From: Isotricha intestinalis
Lineage: Eukaryota > Ciliophora > Litostomatea > Vestibuliferida > Isotrichidae
DNA: 38,297 bases
Assembly: GCA_023807065.1 (NCBI GenBank)
Contig: JAJJLU010000479.1
Span: forward strand, 1 to 38,297
Direction: 5' to 3'
Shown piece after piece: positions 8,666 through 19,207 of this stretch. The position numbers and the translations under genes are program-made. The notes under the pieces are model-generated. The model saw only the letters and a list, made by a program, of their open reading frames with translations, had not been told where the DNA came from and did no database searches. The stretch's first letter is position 1; every line of letters starts with the position of its first letter.

Positions 8666-11209
8666 TTATTTAGATTCAATAACTAATTTCATTAAAGAAG
8701 GATAAAATTGAATTAAACCATCGAAAGCTTGTTCACTTTTCTTAACAATACTTTCACTTTCATTTTCTTCATTATTTAATTGATTAAAATAATATCTAAA
8801 CATTCCTCCTAAGAAAGAAACAAATAAATATTTTTCTTTTTCTTCTTTATAAAAAACAGTTGAAATACAAATTTCATCTTTTGATTCAAAAAATTTATTA
8901 ATCAAATCAAAATTATTTATATTTCTAATATTATCAGATGAAAAAGCTTTCATAAAAATAATATATTCACATAAGAATTCTGCAATTGTTAATTTTTGAT
9001 TAGATAAAGTATTTTTAGAATCAAAATAATTAATTCCTTCTTGAGTTATGTGATAAAAATAATTTAGTATTTTACTTTGATGAAAACTCTCTAATAATCT
9101 TTTAATAAATGAATTTGTATTTTCTGTTAAAATACAAGCTTGCTTATCTATTTTTCTAATTTTAACACAAATTTTTAATATTGATTTTAAAATAATTTTT
9201 ATATTATTAAGAAAAGAATCTAATTTAATATCTTCATCCTTTCTATAAATAAGTTTATTTTTTGGAATTGAACCTAAATTATACGTTACAAAATCATATG
9301 TTGAATCTTTTTTAATTTCAACAAAAGATATTTCTTCTTCTTTTGTAAAATCATTTTTTTTTTCTGATAATTTAGTAAGAATATTTTTAATTGTTTTTAA
9401 TTCAATAAATGAAATCATAAGAAATAATCCGATTTCTTTTATAAATTTCTTATTATTTTCATCATTAAAGTCTACTGAAGAATAATATTCAGAAATAAAT
9501 TTAAATCTATATTCTAATCCATTAATAATAATATTTAATTGATTCTTATTTAATAATTCACTTTTATCATTAGCTGAAATAGAATAAACAAAATTATCCA
9601 AAGGAAAAGAATTCCAAGAATATCTTTTATCAATATTTCTATAAATACATTTTGAAATAAATGATATAAAGTCTCTTGACATTGGTTTTGAACTAGGAAT
9701 ATTTATTGTTTTATCATTAATTTCAATATTTACTTCATCTTTATAATATAATTTAAATAATGTAATCCCATAATTTAAAATATTTGATTTTATGTTTTTT
9801 TTATTTGATTCAGTTGGAGAGTAAATAAAATATTGAGATTTTATATCTTCTGGAAGAAGATAATAAATTAATCCATAATCAAATAAAATTAATTCTCCTT
9901 TTTTATTAACCAAAAAATTATATAAAGATAAAATATTAAATTGAATTATATTAACATCAATAAATATAATCACATTTTCATAAAAGTCATGATTCATTTT
10001 TTGAATTGTTACTTCACTAATTTCATTGTTTTTACAATATTCTTTTAATGACTGTCCTTCAATATAATTAAATAACATATATGCATTTCTATCATCATAT
10101 TCTGTAGAATGATATTGAAGAGAATATGGAATATCTTTAAATAAATTACTTATATTTATTTCATTTTGAATTTCTTTTTTATGTTTATTAAAAAAATCAA
10201 GAGGAAATTGTTTAATATAAACTAAAGTATTACTATTTATAATTTTCCCTATAAAAATTTTTAAATTAGTTAAATTAATTCCATAAGAAAATTCTTTCGT
10301 GATGATAAATCCTAAAGAATTATTATTATTTTTTTCTTGAACATTCCCTTTATTTGTTTTAACATTATCAACTTTATTATTTATATTTTTATTATCATTA
10401 TTATATTGATGAAAAAAAGGATGAATAAAATATTGATCCCAACTAATTCTTTTCTCAGGTTCAACAGTAAGTAATTTATTCAATAAATCTTTAAGTAAAG
10501 GATCTTGAGGTTGTTTAATAGGATTTCTAGCTAAAATTTTTTGTAAAACTTGTTTTTCATTAAATCCTAAATAAGGTAAATCTTTAAACATTAATTGATA
10601 AATAATAATACCAAGACTCCATAAATCTGCTTGACATGTATATGCTTTATCAGCAATAACTTCAGGAGCCATTGTAGCAGGAGTACCTAAATGAGTAGAA
10701 GTAACTAAAGAATCATCAAGTGCTTTACTAAAACCATAATCACATAATTTTACTTCATAATTATTTCTATCATTAATATTAGGGAATTTAATCATTATAT
10801 TTTTTAATTTTAAATCTCTATGCATTATATTTTTAGAATGCATTATTTTAAAAACATTATTTAATTGAATCATTATATTTCTTATTTCTTCTGTTGAAAA
10901 ACCTGAAGAACGAGAATATAAATAATTATGTAAGTCAGAATCACATAATTCCATTACTACATTATAATTATTTTGAGTTTGTAATAATTCTATAAATTCT
11001 ACTGAATTTTTACAATTACATATTTTCATTATTTCTATTTCTTTCCAAAATGCTTGATGTAAATAAGTGTTTTTTACTATTTTCTTTTTTTCTATTCTCT
11101 TTATTGCTACTTTTCTATTGTTTGTTGTATCTTCTGCTAAATATACATTTCCAAAAGATCCTTTTCCTATTTCTTTTATTAATTTATATTTTTGATTTGT
11201 TGGATTCAT
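8666..11209 (-). CDS. Ser/Thr kinase with tandem pseudokinase-like domain (847 aa)
   Basis: The N-terminal kinase (residues about 8-275) is complete: glycine loop G15xG17xxG20, VAIK lysine K37, a glutamate near 57-59, HRD 130-132 with LKLKN, DYG 157-159 in place of DFG, TPATMAPE near 177-183 and a DLWSLGII helix F. It is closest in style to ULK/Fused-type kinases. Residues about 300-560 repeat the fold: VYIKQFP (like VAIK), a hinge-like YMLFNYIEGQSL, a catalytic-loop position without HRD, then LILFDYGLIYYL. This second copy looks catalytically dead. The last 280 residues are helical and unknown. The ATG at 11207-11209 is chosen because it begins just before the kinase; the frame stays open upstream only to a TTG. 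It could act in autophagy or ciliary signalling, but neither can be decided. Confidence 0.8.
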   Translation of the reverse strand: MNPTNQKYKLIKEIGKGSFGNVYLAEDTTNNRKVAIKRIEKKKIVKNTYLHQAFWKEIEIMKICNCKNSVEFIELLQTQNNYNVVMELCDSDLHNYLYSRSSGFSTEEIRNIMIQLNNVFKIMHSKNIMHRDLKLKNIMIKFPNINDRNNYEVKLCDYGFSKALDDSLVTSTHLGTPATMAPEVIADKAYTCQADLWSLGIIIYQLMFKDLPYLGFNEKQVLQKILARNPIKQPQDPLLKDLLNKLLTVEPEKRISWDQYFIHPFFHQYNNDNKNINNKVDNVKTNKGNVQEKNNNNSLGFIITKEFSYGINLTNLKIFIGKIINSNTLVYIKQFPLDFFNKHKKEIQNEINISNLFKDIPYSLQYHSTEYDDRNAYMLFNYIEGQSLKEYCKNNEISEVTIQKMNHDFYENVIIFIDVNIIQFNILSLYNFLVNKKGELILFDYGLIYYLLPEDIKSQYFIYSPTESNKKNIKSNILNYGITLFKLYYKDEVNIEINDKTINIPSSKPMSRDFISFISKCIYRNIDKRYSWNSFPLDNFVYSISANDKSELLNKNQLNIIINGLEYRFKFISEYYSSVDFNDENNKKFIKEIGLFLMISFIELKTIKNILTKLSEKKNDFTKEEEISFVEIKKDSTYDFVTYNLGSIPKNKLIYRKDEDIKLDSFLNNIKIILKSILKICVKIRKIDKQACILTENTNSFIKRLLESFHQSKILNYFYHITQEGINYFDSKNTLSNQKLTIAEFLCEYIIFMKAFSSDNIRNINNFDLINKFFESKDEICISTVFYKEEKEKYLFVSFLGGMFRYYFNQLNNEENESESIVKKSEQAFDGLIQFYPSLMKLVIESK

Positions 11210-11357
11210 TTTAATTATCTTTTTTTTTTCTTTATTTTTTATAATCAAAAATTAGATAAAATTTATTGGTAATTTTAAAATAAAAAAATTAAATGTTTTA
11301 ATGTAAAAAAGATTAAATATATTAATTTTATTTTTTTATTATAAACGATAAATATAT

Positions 11358-13427
11358 TCATAATTTTGTTTTAGTTCTATTTTTTTTTTTAGTAGCTTTC
11401 TCAATAATATCAACAATTTTTTGAGCTTTCGTATGATCATTTAAATTCATTGGTTGAATAATTTGTCCTATTTTACTAATAATTTTAGGTTGAATCATTT
11501 TTTTATACATGGTTAAAGTATTCCATTCTCTTCCAATAGTATTTCCATTTAATTTTTCAAATTGTTCTATACTTTGAATATTATTTGGTAATTTTTGAAC
11601 TAAATAATTAGAAAGTTTTTTATCAATTGATTTATTAATTTTAATAAATGGATTTTTATCACTTTCATTATTTGAAATTTCAGTTAATCTTTTTATTTTT
11701 TCTTCATATCTTTTTTTCTTTAAAAATTCTTTTGCTTTTATTTCTTTTGATTCTCCTGTCCATGAACCCCAACCTGACATAAATTCAGGATTTTCTTTTC
11801 TTATTTTATCTATTCTTTCTTTATTTTCATTTTCTAAAAATTCTTTTTTGTTTTCCTCATTTTCTATTATAAATGTATTAAATTGTTCTACATCTGCTTT
11901 TATTTCATCTTCATTTATTATTTTTTGTAATTCATTTGGAGTCAAATTTATTTTTATATTTTCTTCTTTTTCTTCTTTTTTTAATATTTCTTTTGCTTCG
12001 TTTGATATTTTATTTATATCTGAAGATGTTATATTTTTTAATTTTTTATTTTTAGGGTTTTTATTATTATTTTTATTATTTAAATTATTATTTATATTTT
12101 TTTCTTTTTCTTCTTCAGATGAGTCTGAATTTGAATTTGATTCTGATTCTTCAAAATATTCTTCATTTTCGTTTTCCATTTTATTTTTCATACTTTTTAT
12201 TTTTTCTTGTAAACTTTCATTATTTTCAGCTTTTTTCATAAAAGGCATTGAAAAAACTCCATAATCATTTTCTTCATTATTATTGTTTTCTATTTTCTTT
12301 TTCTTATTTTTATCCTCGAAATCTAAGATTACATTATTAGAATTATTTTCATAATCAACATTATTATTATCATTCATATTATTATTATCTTCATTTTTTT
12401 CTTCTTCATTTTCTTCATATTCATAATCTTCTTCATCATCACTATTTTCACCTTTAACTTTTTTTAACAATTCATCTCTTATTTTATAATTTTCTTTAAT
12501 ATTTTCTTTTCCTTGTTTATCTTTATCAATATGATATCTTTTAACAGTTTGTAAAAATTTAGAATTAATAGAATGTTTTAAAGTCATTCTTTCTTTAGCT
12601 CTATTCATTTTTTTTTTATTTAAATAATTTTCAACTGCTTCTTTATCAATAGTTTGTAATTGTTCTAAAATAGCTTTTTCTTCTTTTTGTTCTCTTGATT
12701 TTTTTATTTTATGATATAATTTAGCTTTAATTCTATTTTTCCTTTGATTTTCTATTTCTTTTTGTAAAGATAAAGCTCTAAATTTTTTTAATTGTTGATA
12801 ACGTCTTTTTGATTCTTCAGGATCAATTTTCATTAATTCATTATTTTCATTTTCTAAAATTTTAACATCTGTATCACAATGATTATTAATTAATATGTTA
12901 TTTATTTTTTTTTCAAAATTATTTTCTTCATTTAATCCTGTTACTATTTCTTTTACTGTTTTTTTTGATATTTTTCTTATTATTTTATCATTTTCTTGTG
13001 TAAAATCTATTATATCTGCTTCTCTATTTTCTTTTACTTTCTTTTGATATTTTGATATTTCTTTATTTAATAAATTATAATTTTGAGTTCTTTCTATTTC
13101 TTTATCTTTTGTATCATTAAATTTTATTTCAATTTGAGATTTTTCTTTGTTATTTATATATGTTTTATATGCTTTCGATAAATTTGCTTTTTTTGTTTCG
13201 TTTTCTACTTGTCCAAAATTTTTCATTACATCATTAAATGAAATTTTCTGATTTTCATCTATTTGAATATTATTTTCATTTTCTTCAAATTTATTGTTGT
13301 TTGAAAAAAAGATTTTATTTTTTTGATTTTCATTTATTTCTAAAGAATTTTTTATATTTTTTAAAGCTTTTGAATTTGTATTTATTTCATTTTCTGAATT
13401 ATCTTCATTTATTGAATTATCCGACAT
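11358..13427 (-). CDS. UTP14: Utp14-family U3 snoRNP / small-subunit processome protein (689 aa)
   Basis: This is a highly charged nucleolar protein. Diagnostic Utp14 elements appear in the family order: ERMTLKHSINSKFLQTVKRY (around residues 275-295), a long acidic low-complexity middle, and MSGWGSWTGES (about residue 550), the conserved 'GWGSW.G' signature, followed by a basic helical tail with IGREWNTLTMYKKMIQPKII. Utp14 works in the 90S pre-ribosome, where it activates the helicase Dhr1 for release of U3 snoRNA and maturation of 18S rRNA. The length is close to the human and yeast proteins (about 770-900 aa) but slightly shorter. It ends with TGA, one of two TGA stops in the window. A 338-bp divergent spacer separates it from Mon2. 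Confidence 0.9.
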   Translation of the reverse strand: MSDNSINEDNSENEINTNSKALKNIKNSLEINENQKNKIFFSNNNKFEENENNIQIDENQKISFNDVMKNFGQVENETKKANLSKAYKTYINNKEKSQIEIKFNDTKDKEIERTQNYNLLNKEISKYQKKVKENREADIIDFTQENDKIIRKISKKTVKEIVTGLNEENNFEKKINNILINNHCDTDVKILENENNELMKIDPEESKRRYQQLKKFRALSLQKEIENQRKNRIKAKLYHKIKKSREQKEEKAILEQLQTIDKEAVENYLNKKKMNRAKERMTLKHSINSKFLQTVKRYHIDKDKQGKENIKENYKIRDELLKKVKGENSDDEEDYEYEENEEEKNEDNNNMNDNNNVDYENNSNNVILDFEDKNKKKKIENNNNEENDYGVFSMPFMKKAENNESLQEKIKSMKNKMENENEEYFEESESNSNSDSSEEEKEKNINNNLNNKNNNKNPKNKKLKNITSSDINKISNEAKEILKKEEKEENIKINLTPNELQKIINEDEIKADVEQFNTFIIENEENKKEFLENENKERIDKIRKENPEFMSGWGSWTGESKEIKAKEFLKKKRYEEKIKRLTEISNNESDKNPFIKINKSIDKKLSNYLVQKLPNNIQSIEQFEKLNGNTIGREWNTLTMYKKMIQPKIISKIGQIIQPMNLNDHTKAQKIVDIIEKATKKKNRTKTKL

Positions 13428-13765
13428 TTTATCGAATTAATATGATAAAAATAAAATAAATTCATTTCCAATTATTATTATAAAATGAAATAACAAAACA
13501 ATATTGAATATTATAAATAATATTTTTTTAATTTTAAATGAGAGATAAAAATGAAGAATCAAATATATATTCTAATATAAATATTAATTAATATTTTATA
13601 AATGTATAAATAATAAATATTTTTTTATGAAAACAAAAATGAGGAAAAACATTTAAATTCAAATAAAACACAAAAAATTATAATTGAATATTAATTTTCA
13701 TAAATATATATTTTCTATTTTTTATTATTTTTAATCACAAAACATTTTATTTATTTTTTCTTTTA
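13428..13765. promoter_or_regulatory. Divergent spacer between Utp14 and Mon2
   Basis: These 338 bp lie between two divergently transcribed genes and should hold both promoters. It is AT-rich. A short open frame starts with ATG at 13538 (17 codons), and another coding-looking stretch rich in Glu, Asn and Lys codons runs at 13629-13694 in a different frame. No GT-TAG intron joins them convincingly, so no gene is called. Confidence 0.4.
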
Positions 13766-16700
13766 ATGAATAATGATAGAAATAATTTTCTATTAGATTT
13801 AGAGAAAGATTTCAAAAAATTAAATCAAGACCTCAAGAAAAAATATACAAAAATTCATGAATCAATTGATAAATGCTTAAATTTAATTAATATACTGAAA
13901 AAACAAGAAGAAGAAAAAAAAATAGAGGAAGTAAATTGTTTATTTGAACCAATAAAATTATTAATAAAAAGTAAAAAAACCAAATATATTTTACAATGCC
14001 TAATTATTATTAAAAAAATAATAGAATTGAAAATATTAAATAAAAATGATTATTGCGATTTATTGAATTTATTAAAAAATATTGTAGAAGATTTAAATTC
14101 AGAAGAAAATATATTAAAAATTATTGAAATTATTCAATCTTTACTCTTATCTTCTGAATTTTCTGCAACATTTGATGATATTTCTATTATTCTTAAAATT
14201 TGTCTTTTTTTATTTAATAGTAAAAATTCAACTTTTAAAACTTCATCTAAATATATTTTTAAAACTTTAACTGATAATATAACCCAAAATTCAGAAGAAG
14301 AAATATTTATACAATATATAAAATTTTTAATGACATTATTTGATGAAAAAAATATATATACTAAGTGTTTAGGAATTGAATTAATTATCCAAATATTAAA
14401 TAATATAACAATTGATTCTATATCAGAAAATTTTAAAAATCTAATAGAAAAAGAACTTTCTCCTATCATTTTAAATATGTTTTCTGATAATAATCAATAT
14501 ATTTTAGGATTAAAGTTATGTCGTTTATCAATAATATTACTTTTAAAATATCAAACAGGAGTAGATTTTATAAGGATATTTATGAATTATTCATTTTCAT
14601 CAAAAATAATTTGGCAAAAACAAATTGGATTAGAATCATTATGTTCTATATTAAAAAATAGTGAATTAATTTGGATGTTATTTCAATATAAAAAAGATTG
14701 TCTAAAGGAAATATTTGATAAATTAAAAGATTTGACTTATAATATTGAAGATAAAAAAGATATTAATAAAAATAAATTAGGAAATAAAAGAAAAATGTCA
14801 ATAGAAAATGATTTAATTATTTTAGATTCTGATGAAGTTTCAAGTCATAATAATGAGAATATTGATTATATCAAAAAATTGATTTTAGAATGTTTTAATA
14901 ACATACAAAAATCTTTTGTAAATATAATGAAAGAAAAAGATATTTCGATAAATCAATTAAATTTTAATTTATCTCCTGAACAATTTAATATTAGAAATAT
15001 GTTAAATTTTGATTATGAACCATTAAGAGATTCTGTTTTTTATATATTAATTAAAACAAATAATGACTTTATAACTTTTAAAGTATTATATATAATTAAA
15101 ACACTGATGGGTTTATATAGTAGTATTTGTTTACCTATTATTAGAGATGATTATTTAGAAAGATTATGTAATGAATTATCAAATACTAAGGACTTTAATA
15201 AAAAGAAAATACTTATTATTCATACATTAATTATATTTTTACAAAATATTAATTTACTTGAAGTTAATTCATTAATTTATTTATTAGATACTTTTGAACA
15301 TATATATAAAAAAATAAAAAGTTATAAAACAACATTTAATATTTCAAAAATAGATTTGCTAATAAATGATATAATACAAAAAAATGAAGAAAATAATAAA
15401 AATCAGAAAATCCCCGACACCGAGCTAAATTATGAATTTGGACTTTTTGAAAATTCAAATAACAATGATTATATAAATAATATAACCCTTGAACAAGTAT
15501 ATAATTTTATTGATAATTTATTTATAGATTCTTCATCATATAATAACGAAGTTATTAGTAATATTATTGAAGCAATTACAAATTTAATAAATAAAGCTTT
15601 AGAAAAGAAAAAAGAATTAAAAATATTATTTTTCATCAATAAATTAATTATAATTTCAGTTTCAAACATTAAGAAAGCAGAAATTATTTATATAAAAGTA
15701 ATGAATATATTAACAAATATATATTATAAAGATATTCCAGAAGTGAACTTATATTGTCTGGATATAATAGCAATATTAATAAATAAATTTCTTCAATATT
15801 ATAAAATAAAAAATAATTTAGATTCGAATTTTAGTGAAGATTGGTCAGAAGAAACATGGCAAAGAACAATATTTTCTCCATATTTAGAAATAGCAAATCA
15901 GCCAATAACAAAAGAAAAAGTAGACAAAATAATAGAAAATATTCAAAAAATAATTCAAATTTCAGGTGAATATATGGATACTTTTGGTTGGGCAAGTTTT
16001 ATAGAAATTTGTAGTTCTTTACTTAATACAAATAGTGAAAAAACATTTAATTTAGTTAAACAAACATTAAATGATTATAAAGTTTATTTTTCTCCTTTTA
16101 ATATAATTCCAATGCTTAGTTTATTAGGTACTTTTGCTATATATGATAAAGATAGAAATAATTGCTTTAATGCTATTGAATTATTTTGGTCCTGTGCTGA
16201 TATTACTGAAAATTTTCAATGTGGAAAAATAAAATTAACAAATATTCAAAAGAAAATATTTGAAAATTTAGAAAAAAATCATCAATCACCTGAACTTTTA
16301 TTTCAAGAAATTTGGAGACAAATTTTTTTTAAGTTAACTAATATTAATTCTGATTCTAGGGGAGATGTTAGGAAAAGTGGTATAAATGTTTTTACTGATA
16401 TTTTTGTTACTAAATATCAAAATATTACATCTAATTATAGAAAGATAATTATAAATGAAATTTTTTTTAAAGTTTTCATTACAAATTTTAAACTTTTTAA
16501 AGATATGTTATTGACTAAATCTGAAATTGACTCAGAATGTGAAGAAAATGCTTTAAATTCATTATTATCTATTGTTAAAATTGTGAAAGTTTTTATAAAT
16601 GATGATGATGAAAGTTTAGAACAAAAAAATCAAATATTTAATTTATTAATTGATAATATTATTGAAATTATTCCAAATTTAAATCCTGAATTTTTAATTG

Positions 16701-18205
16701 AAATTTTGAAATGTATTCTAGACATTCAATTGAAAGATTCCTCATATTTTATTTTACAAGATATTTCTTTATATTGGAAATATATGAATGAAATTTCTAA
16801 ATACTTAAAAAGTGAATTATTTCAGAAAAAATATATTTTAGCAGTAACAACTGGAAGAATAATAGAATCTATTTTAAACAATTTAAAAATAATATTTCTA
16901 AGTAATAACGACTTAACTAATGAAGAATTAATGAAAAAAACTTTTGATATATTTTATATATTATTAAATGTTTTAATGATATATGAAAATAAGAAAATAA
17001 ATCAAAATCCTCAAAAATTATTACCAATTGAGAATGATATATTTAAGTTAATTGAATCATTTATAAAAAAATCAACATCATCTGAAATATTGTTACTTTT
17101 ATACCAATATGTATTTCAATATTGTAAATATGAATATATAAAACCTCATTCATATGCTTTATATAAGAGATCAATTGAAACTATTAAATCTTTATTTTTA
17201 AATAAAAATTTCAAATATGATAATATTTTAACAAGTTTTATTGATTCAGTAAAACAATTTATTCTTACAAGAAACCAAAATGAAGTAATTGAAAGTTTAA
17301 TCAAATTTAATAAAAATAATCAGAATAAAAATAAACAATTACTTTTTGAGGAAATAATTTTTGAATTTATTAATATAATTTCTTCTATTATAGATGAAAT
17401 TACTAATGAAAGTATTTGGTTAAAAATAATAGAATGTTTTGAAAGTATATTTAAACAAAGTTTCATTGGTTTTTGTTCTGTTCAAAGAATTTATCAACAA
17501 GATATTATTAAATCATCCATAGATATAGAAATGCAAATAATCAATTTTAATGTAAATCAATTAATTCCAAAATCAATTTCTTTATCTGAATTAATCCAAA
17601 CAAAACTTTTGAATTTACTTGATTTAGGTTGTAATTTAGAATATACATCATTTAATAATAATTTATTTGAAATAAGAAAAATATGCATATTTAATTTATT
17701 TGATATATGTCAATATCATTCTATAAGTGAAATTAAACAATTACATTCTCAAAAGTATGATGAGAAAAATATTGATAATTTTGTTAATATTAAAATTAAA
17801 ATTGCAAAAATGTGTACTCCAATTTTAATAAAGCGTCTTGAAGGTTTATTAAAAAAATTTTTAGAAGATGAAATAAAAAGTGGTGATATGCCATTATCAA
17901 GAAATAGAATTAATGAAATGAAAGACATTCTAGAAAAAATTAAAAATTTAGATTTATATCCAGATTTTATAACTTATAATAAAAATAATATTACAAATAA
18001 TAATAATACAGAACAAAAAAGTTTAGACAATATAACATTTATTGATGTTATATCCAAATCAAAGAAAATTCATTTATTTTTCCTACAACCAATATTATCT
18101 GATTTTATTCTAACAAAAGAAAAAGAAATAAAAGTTCTTATAAGAGATATATTTCAAGAAATTAGTAAATGTATTGGTCTTTCAGAAATATCTTTTTTTA
18201 AATAA
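13766..18205 (+). CDS. MON2: Mon2-family Golgi/endosome trafficking protein (1479 aa)
   Basis: This is a long helical-repeat protein related to large Arf-GEFs but without a Sec7 catalytic domain, which is the mark of Mon2. Residues 1-170 match the DCB region (a 'DLEKDFKKLNQDLKKKY' helix, then KLLIKSKKTKYILQCLIIIKK). An HUS-like stretch follows near 410-460 (LRDSVFYILIKTNN). Around residue 865 is SRGDVRKSGINVFTDIF, the 'D.R.EVR.SAI..LF' signature shared by Mon2 and Sec7 proteins. The C-terminal third is more divergent. Mon2 acts with Dopey at the trans-Golgi and endosomes in recycling and retrograde traffic. It is a single exon of 4.4 kb, the longest gene here. Human Mon2 is about 1,700 aa, so this copy is somewhat short but looks complete. 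Confidence 0.85.
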   Translation: MNNDRNNFLLDLEKDFKKLNQDLKKKYTKIHESIDKCLNLINILKKQEEEKKIEEVNCLFEPIKLLIKSKKTKYILQCLIIIKKIIELKILNKNDYCDLLNLLKNIVEDLNSEENILKIIEIIQSLLLSSEFSATFDDISIILKICLFLFNSKNSTFKTSSKYIFKTLTDNITQNSEEEIFIQYIKFLMTLFDEKNIYTKCLGIELIIQILNNITIDSISENFKNLIEKELSPIILNMFSDNNQYILGLKLCRLSIILLLKYQTGVDFIRIFMNYSFSSKIIWQKQIGLESLCSILKNSELIWMLFQYKKDCLKEIFDKLKDLTYNIEDKKDINKNKLGNKRKMSIENDLIILDSDEVSSHNNENIDYIKKLILECFNNIQKSFVNIMKEKDISINQLNFNLSPEQFNIRNMLNFDYEPLRDSVFYILIKTNNDFITFKVLYIIKTLMGLYSSICLPIIRDDYLERLCNELSNTKDFNKKKILIIHTLIIFLQNINLLEVNSLIYLLDTFEHIYKKIKSYKTTFNISKIDLLINDIIQKNEENNKNQKIPDTELNYEFGLFENSNNNDYINNITLEQVYNFIDNLFIDSSSYNNEVISNIIEAITNLINKALEKKKELKILFFINKLIIISVSNIKKAEIIYIKVMNILTNIYYKDIPEVNLYCLDIIAILINKFLQYYKIKNNLDSNFSEDWSEETWQRTIFSPYLEIANQPITKEKVDKIIENIQKIIQISGEYMDTFGWASFIEICSSLLNTNSEKTFNLVKQTLNDYKVYFSPFNIIPMLSLLGTFAIYDKDRNNCFNAIELFWSCADITENFQCGKIKLTNIQKKIFENLEKNHQSPELLFQEIWRQIFFKLTNINSDSRGDVRKSGINVFTDIFVTKYQNITSNYRKIIINEIFFKVFITNFKLFKDMLLTKSEIDSECEENALNSLLSIVKIVKVFINDDDESLEQKNQIFNLLIDNIIEIIPNLNPEFLIEILKCILDIQLKDSSYFILQDISLYWKYMNEISKYLKSELFQKKYILAVTTGRIIESILNNLKIIFLSNNDLTNEELMKKTFDIFYILLNVLMIYENKKINQNPQKLLPIENDIFKLIESFIKKSTSSEILLLLYQYVFQYCKYEYIKPHSYALYKRSIETIKSLFLNKNFKYDNILTSFIDSVKQFILTRNQNEVIESLIKFNKNNQNKNKQLLFEEIIFEFINIISSIIDEITNESIWLKIIECFESIFKQSFIGFCSVQRIYQQDIIKSSIDIEMQIINFNVNQLIPKSISLSELIQTKLLNLLDLGCNLEYTSFNNNLFEIRKICIFNLFDICQYHSISEIKQLHSQKYDEKNIDNFVNIKIKIAKMCTPILIKRLEGLLKKFLEDEIKSGDMPLSRNRINEMKDILEKIKNLDLYPDFITYNKNNITNNNNTEQKSLDNITFIDVISKSKKIHLFFLQPILSDFILTKEKEIKVLIRDIFQEISKCIGLSEISFFK

Positions 18206-18313
18206 TATGATAATATTAATTAAATATAATAATAATAATTTATATTGTTTATTAAAACTAGTGAAAATTATATTTCCATTTAATTTAATTTATTTGATAT
18301 AAAAATAATAAAT

Positions 18314-18811
18314 TTAATAGTTAACTCCAACAAAAAATTCAGCTAATTCTTCCACAACTTTAGCACAATAACCATTATTTTGATATTCTTCAACACCATC
18401 TTTTTTCATTTTTTTTTCTGCATTATAAGTAGCAATAATATATGCTAAATTAGTTGCGGCTATAACTGCTCCTCCTTTTTGTCTTCTTAAATACATTGAA
18501 TTTTTATCAGTATCAAAATTAATCATTAAATACTTAATATTATTTAATCTAATTCCTCCTGCTTTAGTACAATCACCTTTATTAGCAAAAGCATCTGAAA
18601 TATTTTCAAATTCATCTAAAATAATTTCACCAATTTCTTCTATTGTTACTTCCCTTTTATCTATTGAAAAATTTGGAGTTGATGCCCATTCTATTCCATC
18701 TGATTTATTTATTATACATGCTTCTTCTACTACATTTTCTAATATATGATTATTTGAATCTACTGATGATATTAATCTATTTGTTATATAGTCATTCCAA
18801 CTCATTTTCAT
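18314..18811 (-). CDS. Profilin (165 aa)
   Basis: This is an actin-monomer-binding protein that recycles ADP-actin to ATP-actin and feeds formins. The start MSWNDYITNRLIS is the classic profilin N-terminal helix that contributes to poly-proline binding. The central part has the 'gI.W..' strand (DGIEWASTPNF) and the C-terminal half has GGIRLNNIKYLMINFD, then LRRQKGGAVIAATNLAYIIATY, the actin-binding strand-helix unit. The C-terminal helix ends VVEELAEFFVGV. At 165 aa it is longer than animal profilins (about 125-140 aa) because of inserts near residues 70-90 and 140, as in other ciliate profilins. Two in-frame ATGs (18811 and 18805) are possible; the second gives the usual MSW start. It is convergent with Mon2, 108 bp apart. 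Confidence 0.9.
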   Translation of the reverse strand: MKMSWNDYITNRLISSVDSNNHILENVVEEACIINKSDGIEWASTPNFSIDKREVTIEEIGEIILDEFENISDAFANKGDCTKAGGIRLNNIKYLMINFDTDKNSMYLRRQKGGAVIAATNLAYIIATYNAEKKMKKDGVEEYQNNGYCAKVVEELAEFFVGVNY

Positions 18812-19207
18812 TTTAATTTTATTGTTTTTTTATTATTTTTATAAAAAATATGATTTGTTAATCAATAATGTTTTAAATAAATGATAAAATTGAAATCATT
18901 TATTTTGTTTGTTTTTTAGATATTAATCGTTGTATTTTTTATTTTAACTTTATTAAAAAATTTGAGATTTTAAATTAAATGATATTTTTTACTCTGAGTT
19001 TTTTATTTTAATAGCTTTTTTTATATATTATTCCTTATTTTTTATTCATTAAAATCAGTAAATATATTTATATCTTATACATTTTATATTTGTTTAAATA
19101 AAAGAAATAAAATATTTTCATTAATATTTTATTTATAATATTCTTTCTTTTCTTTAAAATTAAATTTAGGTAATTTAAAAAAATAATAAATTAAAAAAAA
19201 CAAATAA
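18812..19207. promoter_or_regulatory. Divergent spacer between profilin and the CaaX gene
   Basis: This is 396 bp of AT-rich sequence between divergent starts, so it should hold both promoters. Several T-rich stretches end in TTTAG and resemble intron 3' ends, but no matching upstream exon with a good start was found. No RNA gene or repeat is visible. Confidence 0.4.

Noticed and set aside
11210..11248. Longer N-terminus for the tandem kinase
   Set aside because: The extension begins with TTG; the ATG at 11207-11209 lies just before the kinase domain and is the ordinary start.
11848..12264. Plus-strand open frame rich in Phe and Ser opposite Utp14
   Set aside because: It is the complement of the acidic Glu/Asp/Asn low-complexity part of Utp14 and has no independent support.
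13538..13694. Short coding-looking stretches between Utp14 and Mon2
   Set aside because: The ATG frame closes after 17 codons, the next Glu/Asn/Lys-rich run is in another frame, and no GT...TAG pair of the usual size joins them.
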